From Trebonia sp036276115 (GTDB taxonomy: Bacteria > Actinomycetota > Actinomycetes > Streptosporangiales > Streptosporangiaceae), in the NCBI GenBank assembly GCA_036276115.1, contig DATBEM010000097.1, positions 1 to 19,164 of the forward strand: 19,164 bases of DNA, in the 5' to 3' direction. This document shows, piece by piece, positions 14,139 through 19,164 of this stretch. Below the pieces are notes generated by a model, which saw nothing but the letters and a program-made list of their open reading frames with translations, was not told where the DNA came from and did not search any database. How positions within the stretch are numbered: the first letter of the stretch is position 1; each line of letters starts with the position of its first letter. The translations under genes and the position numbers were made by a program.

Positions 14139-14175
14139 AGGCTAGCCACCACCCCGGCGGATTGTCAACAATCCG
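14139..14175 (-). promoter_or_regulatory. Leaderless promoter with a GntR/FCD-type operator over the -35 box
   Basis: On the minus strand TTGACA (14168-14163) is separated by 18 bases from TAGCCT (14144-14139), and seven further bases lead to ATG 14131. The -35 box lies in the centre of an 18-bp palindrome (14158-14175, core GGATTGT-CA-ACAATCC). Its TTGT..ACAA half-sites have the form bound by FCD-type GntR regulators. A repressor here would block RNA polymerase directly, so the operon is probably controlled by its own first product. Confidence 0.72.
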
Positions 14176-14273
14176 GGCGGCCGGGGCGCGGGCCGGTCAC
14201 AGCGGGCCCGGCCGGGCGGTCTATATAAATGGCGGTAAATTCTTCGCCCTTTCCCGGGCGGGTGCGAGCCGGG

Positions 14274-14288
14274 CCATGTACTACATGG
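14274..14288. promoter_or_regulatory. Palindrome CCATGTACTACATGG in the gntR-GNAT intergenic region
   Basis: A perfect 7+1+7 inverted repeat in the 303-base gap (14153-14455) between the divergent regulator and acetyltransferase genes. The same gap holds an AT-rich patch (TCTATATAAATGG near 14221, GGTAAATTC near 14234). TATATA could be a -10 box for the acetyltransferase, but no -35 is visible. Beyond these and the operator at 14158-14175 I see nothing else in the gap. Confidence 0.4.
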
Positions 14289-14455
14289 TGTGATCCTTGC
14301 GCGGCCGGCCGGGTCTACCCATACTTGGAGCATCATGTTAGCTGCCACGGCTGATCGGCGGCCCGCCTCGCGGGCCGGCCCGCGTCAGGCCCGCCCGCGG
14401 CCTGCCGCCTCTGGCCCGCATCCCCTCCGAAGCCCACGACGGGAACCGTGACTGC

Positions 14456-15337
14456 ATGGGCTGGCTCACCACCAGTGACCTGGCGGCCTTCCGCCGGTCC
14501 GCCTCCGGCTACCTGCGAGCCCGGGGGGCCGAGGGCACCCTGCTGATGACCGCCGCCCGCGGGGTGCGGGGCGACCGGCCGATCTACGGCTGGTGGGAGT
14601 CGCCCGACGGGCCGGAGGTCAGGGGCGCCTTCCTGCACGACGTGCCCGCCCCGCTGCTGATCATCGGCAACACCCCCGAGCTGGCGGCGGGGCTGGCCGC
14701 GGTCTTGCTCCAGGCGCGCCGCGGCGTGAGCGGGGTGGACGCCACCCCGGCGGCGGCCGACGCGTTCGCGGCGGCGTGGGGCGCCCGTACCGCCACCGCC
14801 GCCCGGCTGCGGCGGCACGTGAAGGTCTACTCGATGACGGTCCCGCCGCCCGCCCTGGACGGCCCGCACGGGCACGCCCGGGTCGCCACCCCCGATGACT
14901 GGCCGCTGCTGGTGGACTGGCTGGGCGCCTGCGCGGCCGAGACCGGTGACTTCAGCCAGCACCCCGAGGACGTCGCGGCGGACCTGCTCGGCTACCAGGG
15001 AGCGGTCTTCTGGGAGGTCAGCGGCCAGGTCGTCGCCCTCGGGACGTTCACCCGGCCGGTCGAGCAGGCGGTCCGGGTCGCCCGCGTCTACACCCCCCGC
15101 ACGGTCCGCCACCGTGGCTTCGCCGTCGCCGTCACGGTCGCCGTCAGCCGGGCCGCCCTCGCCCGGCCGGGGGTCCGCGAGGTGCTGCTCATCAGCGACC
15201 GCACCAGCCCCGTCCGCCGCGCCCGGGGCCTGGGCTACGAGCTGGCCAGCGAGCGGGTCGAGCTGTCGTTCGGCCCCGCCACCGGCCCCATGCGGCGGCT
15301 GACCGGCCCCATGGCCCGCCTGCGGGGCGGCCGCTAG
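14456..15337 (+). CDS. GNAT-family N-acetyltransferase
   Basis: The 293-residue protein is a two-part GNAT-like enzyme. The N-terminal half (about 1-135) is a poorly conserved domain with GWWESPDGPEVRGAFLHDVPAPLLIIG. The C-terminal half (about 145-280) carries the acetyl-CoA fold, with AVFWEVSGQVVALGTFTRPV, the motif A-like RVARVYTPRTVRHRGFAVAVTVAVSRAAL and the closing SDRTSPVRRARGLGYELASERVELSF. The Arg-x-x-Gly-(Phe/Tyr)-(Ala/Gly) loop would hold the acetyl-CoA pyrophosphate. The acceptor cannot be predicted. The ATG at 14456 is the only good start, with a weak GGGA 11-14 bases upstream. It lies 77 bases before tex on the same strand, and the two may or may not be co-transcribed. Confidence 0.8.
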   Translation: MGWLTTSDLAAFRRSASGYLRARGAEGTLLMTAARGVRGDRPIYGWWESPDGPEVRGAFLHDVPAPLLIIGNTPELAAGLAAVLLQARRGVSGVDATPAAADAFAAAWGARTATAARLRRHVKVYSMTVPPPALDGPHGHARVATPDDWPLLVDWLGACAAETGDFSQHPEDVAADLLGYQGAVFWEVSGQVVALGTFTRPVEQAVRVARVYTPRTVRHRGFAVAVTVAVSRAALARPGVREVLLISDRTSPVRRARGLGYELASERVELSFGPATGPMRRLTGPMARLRGGR

Positions 15338-15414
15338 CGCCTGCGCGGCGGCCCGGGGGTCGGGTAAGTTCGGCTAGCACGAAAACCGCCAAAGGCAGGA
15401 AGGCCGACCAGATC

Positions 15415-18201
15415 GTGACCGTCATCCAGCGGATCGCCACCGAGCTCGGCGTTCGCGAGGGCCAGGTTTCCGCCGCCGTCGAGCTGCTCGACGGCGGCGC
15501 CACCGTCCCGTTCATCGCCCGGTACCGCAAGGAGGTGACCGGCACCCTCGATGACGCGCAGCTGCGCACCCTGGAGGAGCGCCTGCACTACCTGCGCGAG
15601 CTGGAGGACCGCCGGGCGGCGATCCTCGCCTCGATCGAGGAGCAGGGCAAGCTCACCGACGAGCTGCGGGCGCAGGTCAACGCGGCCGACACCAAGGCCC
15701 GCCTGGAGGACCTCTACCTGCCCTACAAGCCCAAGCGCCGCACCAAGGCCCAGATCGCCCGCGAGAACGGGCTCGGGCCGCTGGCCGAGCTGCTGCTGGC
15801 CGACCCGGCCAACGACCCCAAGACGGCGGCGGCGGGCTACCTGGGCAAGAGCGTCGCCGACGTCGCCGCCGCCCTCGACGGCGCCCGCGCGATCCTGGTC
15901 GAGCGGTTCGCCGAGGACGCCGACCTCATCGGCACCCTGCGCGAGCGCATGTGGGCCCGGGGCGAGCTGACCGCCCGGGTGCGGGCGGGCAAGGAGGACG
16001 AGGGCAAGAAGTACTCGGACTACTTCGACTTCGCCGAGCCGTTCGGCCGCCTCAAGGCGCACCGGATCCTGGCGATGTTCCGGGCCGAGAAGGAAGAGGT
16101 CCTCGACCTCACCCTCGACCCGCTGGACGACCCGACCGGCGACGGGGCGGGCGGCGCGCCCGGCAGCGACTACGAGCGGCCGATCGCGCGGCGGTTCGCG
16201 ATCGAGGACCTCGGCCGCCCGGCCGACCGGTGGCTGCTGGACTGCGTGCACTGGGCCTGGCGCACCCGCGTCCTGGTCCACCTCGGGATCGACCTGCGGA
16301 TGCGGCTGTGGCAGGCGGCCGAGGCCGAGGCCGTCGACGTGTTCGCCATGAACGTCCGCGACCTGCTGCTCGCCGCCCCGGCCGGGCAGCGCCCCACCCT
16401 CGGCCTCGACCCCGGCCTCCGCACTGGCGTCAAGGTCGCGGTGGTCGACGGCACCGGCAAGGTCGTGGACACCGCCACCATCTACCCGCACGTCCCCCGG
16501 CACCAGTGGGACGAGTCGCTGCACGTGCTGGCGGGCCTGGCCCGCAAGCACGCCGTCGAGCTGGTCTCGATCGGCAACGGCACCGCGTCGCGCGAGACCG
16601 ACAAGCTGGCGTCGGAGCTGATCGAGAAGTACCCGGACCTGAGCCTGACCAAGGTCGTCGTGTCCGAGGCAGGGGCGTCGGTGTACTCCGCCTCCGCCTA
16701 TGCCAGCGGCGAGCTGCCCGAGCTCGACGTGTCGCTGCGCGGCGCGGTCTCCATCGCCCGCCGCCTCCAGGACCCCCTGGCCGAGCTGGTCAAGATCGAC
16801 CCGAAGTCCATCGGCGTCGGCCAGTACCAGCACGACGTGGCGGGCACCAAGCTCGAGCGGTCGCTGGCGGCCGTGGTCGAGGACTGCGTGAACGCCGTCG
16901 GGGTCGACCTCAACACCGCGTCCCGGCCGCTGCTGTCCCGGGTGTCGGGCATCACCGACTCCCTGGCCGGCGCGATCGTCGCCCGCCGGGACGCCCAGGG
17001 GGCGTTCGCCACCCGCCGGGAGCTCCTCGACGTGCCCCGCCTCGGGCCCAAGGCGTTCGAGCAGTGCGCCGGCTTCCTGCGCATCCGCGGCGGCAGCGAC
17101 CCGCTCGACGCGTCCGGCGTCCACCCCGAGTCCTACCCGGTCGTCCGCCGGATGCTGGCGGTCGCCAGCACCGACGTGCCCGGCCTGACCGGCAACGCGA
17201 CGGTGCTGCGGGGACTGAAGCCGCAGGACTTCGTGGACGACGCGACCGGCCTGCCAACCGTCAGCGACATCCTCCGCGAGCTGGAGAAGCCAGGCCGCGA
17301 CCCGCGCCCGGAGTTCCAGACCGCCACGTTCGCCGAGGGCGTCCACGAGATCAAGGACCTTGAGCTGGGCATGGTGCTGGAGGGCGTGGTGACGAACGTC
17401 GCCGCGTTCGGCGCGTTCGTCGACATCGGCGTCCACCAGGACGGCCTGGTCCACGTGTCGGCGATGTCGGCCAGCTTCGTCTCCGACCCCCGCGCGGTCG
17501 CTAAGTCGGGCGACGTGGTCCGGGTCAAGGTGCTGTCAGTCGACATCCCCCGCCAGCGCATCTCCCTCACCATGCGCCTGGAAGACCCGGCCGGCGGCTC
17601 CCGCCCGGCGGGCCCGCGCCCGCCCCGCGGCGAATCGGACGGCGCCGGCCGCGACGGCTCAGACCGGGGCGACGGTGCCCGGGGCGGTAACGGTCGTGGC
17701 GGTAACCGGGGCGGGGACATTCGCGGCGACGATGCCCGCGGCGGCAACCGCCCCGGCGACGGCCGGGGCGGGAACCGGGGTGACGGCAATCGCGGCGGCG
17801 GCGGCGACCGCGGCAACCGGGGCGGCGGCCAGGGCGGCGGCAACCGGGGCGCCGGTCGAGGCGGCGGCAACCGGGGCGGCGGCAACCGGGGCGGCGACAA
17901 CCGGGGCGCCGCCCAGGGCGGCGACAACCGGGGCGGCGGTCGAGGCGGCAACCCGGCGGCCCCGCCCGCGACCGGCGCGATGGCCGACGCCCTGCGCCGC
18001 GCGGGCCTGGTCGGCGGCTCCGGTCCTTCCGGCTCCGGCACTTCAGCTGGCGGCAACCGGGGCGGCGGTAATTCCGGCGGCGGTAATTCCGGCGGCGGCA
18101 ACTCCGGCGGCGGCAACTCCGGCAATGGTGGCAACCCGGGAGGCAGCGGCAACTCCGGCCGCAACGCGGGCAAGCCCCGTCGCCGGGAGGATCGTCCGTA
18201 A
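15415..18201 (+). CDS. tex: Tex-type transcription accessory/RNA-binding protein with a long RGG-rich tail
   Basis: The 928-residue protein has the full Tex architecture. A helical N-terminal part (about 1-320) includes VPFIARYRKEVTGTLDDAQLRTLEERLHYLRELEDRR and LEDLYLPYKPKRRTKAQIARENGL. The YqgF/RNase H-like domain (about 325-450) has TLGLDPGLRTGVKVAVVD and SIGNGTASRETDKL. Helix-hairpin-helix segments (about 490-565) and an S1 RNA-binding domain (about 648-722, GMVLEGVVTNVAAFGAFVDIGVHQDGLVHVSAM) follow. Tex binds nucleic acid and affects transcription and RNA turnover in the cytoplasm. After the S1 domain comes a tail of about 205 residues, very rich in Gly, Arg and Asn (RGGN, NRGGG, NSGGG repeats). 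It is broken by one non-repeat helix-like stretch, GAMADALRRAGLVGG, near residue 856, and ends in basic KPRRREDRP. Start GTG 15415 lies about 11 bases after AGGAAGG and gives the canonical N-terminus. Confidence 0.93.
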   Translation: MTVIQRIATELGVREGQVSAAVELLDGGATVPFIARYRKEVTGTLDDAQLRTLEERLHYLRELEDRRAAILASIEEQGKLTDELRAQVNAADTKARLEDLYLPYKPKRRTKAQIARENGLGPLAELLLADPANDPKTAAAGYLGKSVADVAAALDGARAILVERFAEDADLIGTLRERMWARGELTARVRAGKEDEGKKYSDYFDFAEPFGRLKAHRILAMFRAEKEEVLDLTLDPLDDPTGDGAGGAPGSDYERPIARRFAIEDLGRPADRWLLDCVHWAWRTRVLVHLGIDLRMRLWQAAEAEAVDVFAMNVRDLLLAAPAGQRPTLGLDPGLRTGVKVAVVDGTGKVVDTATIYPHVPRHQWDESLHVLAGLARKHAVELVSIGNGTASRETDKLASELIEKYPDLSLTKVVVSEAGASVYSASAYASGELPELDVSLRGAVSIARRLQDPLAELVKIDPKSIGVGQYQHDVAGTKLERSLAAVVEDCVNAVGVDLNTASRPLLSRVSGITDSLAGAIVARRDAQGAFATRRELLDVPRLGPKAFEQCAGFLRIRGGSDPLDASGVHPESYPVVRRMLAVASTDVPGLTGNATVLRGLKPQDFVDDATGLPTVSDILRELEKPGRDPRPEFQTATFAEGVHEIKDLELGMVLEGVVTNVAAFGAFVDIGVHQDGLVHVSAMSASFVSDPRAVAKSGDVVRVKVLSVDIPRQRISLTMRLEDPAGGSRPAGPRPPRGESDGAGRDGSDRGDGARGGNGRGGNRGGDIRGDDARGGNRPGDGRGGNRGDGNRGGGGDRGNRGGGQGGGNRGAGRGGGNRGGGNRGGDNRGAAQGGDNRGGGRGGNPAAPPATGAMADALRRAGLVGGSGPSGSGTSAGGNRGGGNSGGGNSGGGNSGGGNSGNGGNPGGSGNSGRNAGKPRRREDRP
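17683..17955 (+). repeat. Imperfect tandem repeats encoding RGGN/NRGGG in the tex tail
   Basis: Degenerate units based on GGCGGCAACCGGGGC recur many times and encode (N/D)RGG-type repeats typical of flexible RNA-binding or phase-separating tails. Confidence 0.8.
18061..18120 (+). repeat. Four 15-bp tandem repeats encoding GGNSG-type pentapeptides
   Basis: Two copies of GGCGGCGGTAATTCC are followed by two copies of GGCGGCGGCAACTCC. The protein repeat is identical in all four, but the first pair uses AT-ending Gly and Asn codons, suggesting two successive duplications. Confidence 0.85.
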
Positions 18202-18224
18202 GCGTGAGGATCGTCCGTAAAAGC
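18187..18224 (+). repeat. 19-bp direct duplication across the tex stop codon
   Basis: GAGGATCGTCCGTAA occurs at 18187-18201 (ending in the tex TAA) and again at 18206-18220. Because the period is 19 bases, the second copy offers the same EDRP-stop ending to the +1-shifted frame. Confidence 0.8.
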
Positions 18225-18326
18225 GCCCGCCCAGCCGTGATGTGCCGCCGGTCCAGCTCGCGTCGGGCGAGGCAAGCTGGTGGCACCCCCGCAAGCCCGT
18301 CTCGCTTATCGGGGATAGCCCTACCC

Positions 18327-18346
18327 CCCGCGAAACGGCGGGCTTT
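18327..18346 (+). terminator. Weak hairpin with short T-run after tex
   Basis: CCCGC (18327-18331), loop GAAACG, GCGGG (18338-18342), then CTTT. It lies 126 bases beyond the tex stop, in the gap before the convergent HNH gene. It could act as a terminator, but the stem is only five base pairs. Confidence 0.3.
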
Positions 18347-18427
18347 GCCGGGGGCGGCACCGGGCTGGCAGCGGCTGACTCCGCCCGGGGTGGTACCGGC
18401 CCGCGGGGGAAACTGGCGGATGACCGG

Positions 18428-19164
18428 TCATGTGGGGTAGCGCCAGGGTTCTTGGGTGTAGGTGAGGCCGGCGGGCGTCGTCCACTGGTGGTAGCCGGGC
18501 TTGACCTCTTGGACGGTCCATCCGGTGGACTGCTTGACCCGGTGGCAGGAGCGACTGCAGGACCAGCAGTTGCAGCCGCAGGTCCGGCCGCCTTGATCGT
18601 GGGGCTGGGCGTGCTCGAAGTCGGTTTCCCGGGCGTGACGGGAGCAGGCGGGGAAGCCGCACTTGCCGTCACGCACGTTGACCAGGTGGCGGAGCAAGCC
18701 GCCGGGGTCATGGCGGGCCGACTCGTACTGGTGCCCGCACTCCCCGGTCGGCACCGGGTGCAGGTCAACGACGTACTCCCGGGCCTGCCCGGGCAAGGTG
18801 AGGATCCACGAACCGTACCCGCCCGGCGGGCCGGCCCCCTCATTCGGCCTGAGGGAGAAGCTCTGCGCTGGTGACGAAGGCAGGGATGGCGGTGGGGAAC
18901 CGGACGTCGGCCGAGAAGGCGGATCCTGCCGAGAAGATGGGCCTTGCGGGGATGGCGGGCCTTGCGGGGGAGGCGGCTCTGGCTGGGAGGGCGGCTTTGG
19001 CGGGGAGGATCGCTCGGGCGGGGAGGATCGCTCCGCCGGGGGAGGTGGCCCTGGCGGGGAGGATCGCTCGGGCGGGGGAGGTGGCTCTGGCGGGGAGGAT
19101 CGCTCCGGCGGGGAGGATCGCTCGGGCGGGGGAGGTGGCCCGGGCGGGGAGGATCGCTCCGGCG
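18428..19164 (-). CDS. C-terminal part of a DUF222/13E12-type HNH endonuclease-like protein with Pro-rich repeat linker (N-terminus beyond the window)
   Basis: On the minus strand the frame is open from the right edge to TGA at 18430-18428, showing 244 residues. The last 90 or so form an HNH domain: LRHLVNVRDGKCGFPACSRHA, TDFEHAQPHDQGGRTCGCN, SCHRVKQSTGWTV and WTTPAGLTYTQEPWRYPT. It has the His, Asn and His of the motif and Cys pairs able to hold zinc. This ending is typical of actinobacterial DUF222-HNH proteins, as is the preceding GSWILTLPGQAREYVVDLHPVPTGEC. Between this and the unseen N-terminal DUF222 region lies an insert of at least 100 residues made of PPERSS and PPGPPP/PPEPPP hexapeptides, then Pro/Ser/Gln-rich sequence. 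An internal TTG at 18796 would give only the HNH part and is unlikely to be the start. Cellular function of this family is not established; nuclease activity is inferred from the motif. Confidence 0.83.
   Translation of the reverse strand, partial: PERSSPPGPPPPPERSSPPERSSPPEPPPPPERSSPPGPPPPAERSSPPERSSPPKPPSQPEPPPPQGPPSPQGPSSRQDPPSRPTSGSPPPSLPSSPAQSFSLRPNEGAGPPGGYGSWILTLPGQAREYVVDLHPVPTGECGHQYESARHDPGGLLRHLVNVRDGKCGFPACSRHARETDFEHAQPHDQGGRTCGCNCWSCSRSCHRVKQSTGWTVQEVKPGYHQWTTPAGLTYTQEPWRYPT
18939..19164 (-). repeat. 18-bp tandem repeats encoding Pro-rich hexapeptides, running off the right edge
   Basis: Nine 18-bp units occupy 18999-19160. Six are of the form GGCGGGGAGGATCGCTCS (minus strand: PPERSS) and three of the form GSCGGGGGAGGTGGCYCK (PPGPPP/PPEPPP). 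An older, decayed pair of 18-bp units (GGGCCTTGCGGGGATGGC and a variant) lies at 18939-18974. The array continues past the window end. Confidence 0.88.

Noticed and set aside
15334..17454. 706-codon minus-strand open frame opposite tex
   Set aside because: Typical GC-rich antisense shadow; tex on the plus strand is complete and well conserved.
17675..18220. Ala/Thr-rich second open frame inside the tex tail
   Set aside because: A by-product of the G/C-rich repeats; the RGG frame continues directly from the S1 domain.
18420..18431. Perfect palindrome ATGACCGGTCAT at the end of the HNH gene
   Set aside because: It overlaps the stop codon, has no loop or T-run, and a 12-bp palindrome is not rare enough here to claim a site.
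18043..18843. Rival minus-strand frame covering the HNH region
   Set aside because: It lacks the HNH signature, which lies in the neighbouring frame that stays open to the right edge.

Overview
The window is very GC-rich DNA (by eye well above 70 %, with G/C at most third codon positions and frequent GTG starts). It carries actinomycete-type genes: Tex with a Gly/Arg tail, an LCP (LytR-CpsA-Psr) wall ligase, a two-module VOC protein of the CFP32 type, a DUF222/13E12-type HNH protein, and a secreted sedolisin with a ricin-type lectin tail. A soil actinomycete (Streptosporangiales-like or a relative) fits best; I cannot name a genus. There are no RNA genes, insertion sequences, CRISPR arrays or phage genes that I can support.

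Layout. 1-839: the 3' end of a gene whose product has a sortase-like anchor (SPDTGGG, hydrophobic stretch, RRR) followed by an odd Pro/Gly/Arg-rich open tail. 943-1455: PaaI-type hotdog thioesterase. 1500-4124 (minus): secreted S53 peptidase. 4253-4291: two AT-rich palindromic operators around a TATTAT box, which precede a DHA2-type MFS exporter (4376-5782) and a MarR regulator (5946-6467), apparently a self-regulated efflux unit. 6535-7494 (minus): zinc-type asparaginase of the Rhizobium ReAV class. 7595-9250 (minus): LCP ligase. 9395-9820: D-aminoacyl-tRNA deacylase. 9988-10335 (minus): small single-pass membrane protein of unknown function. 10560-11336: VOC protein preceded by a degenerate 15-bp tandem repeat.

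11349-14131 (minus) is the most striking part. It is a two-gene operon coupled by an ATGA overlap. The first gene is one continuous reading frame joining a GntR/FCD transcription regulator to a 4-carboxy-4-hydroxy-2-oxoadipate (LigK/GalC/RraA-like) aldolase. The second encodes a GalD/PrpF-type 4-oxalomesaconate tautomerase with an unusual 77-residue N-terminal extension. A perfect palindrome with the FCD-type TTGT..ACAA core covers the -35 box of the operon's apparently leaderless promoter. This looks like a self-regulating module for the lower part of gallate/protocatechuate 4,5-cleavage catabolism, with sensor and enzyme in one polypeptide.

14456-15337: GNAT acetyltransferase. 15415-18201: Tex with an RGG/NRGG/NSGGG-rich tail of about 205 residues. 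18428 to the right edge (minus): the C-terminal part of an HNH endonuclease-like protein with a Pro-rich hexapeptide linker encoded by 18-bp tandem repeats running off the window.

The genes are a mosaic of small transcription units rather than one pathway. Several starts (dtd, the small membrane protein, the gntR fusion, possibly the asparaginase) sit 7-9 nt after a -10-like hexamer without a good Shine-Dalgarno sequence, suggesting leaderless transcripts.
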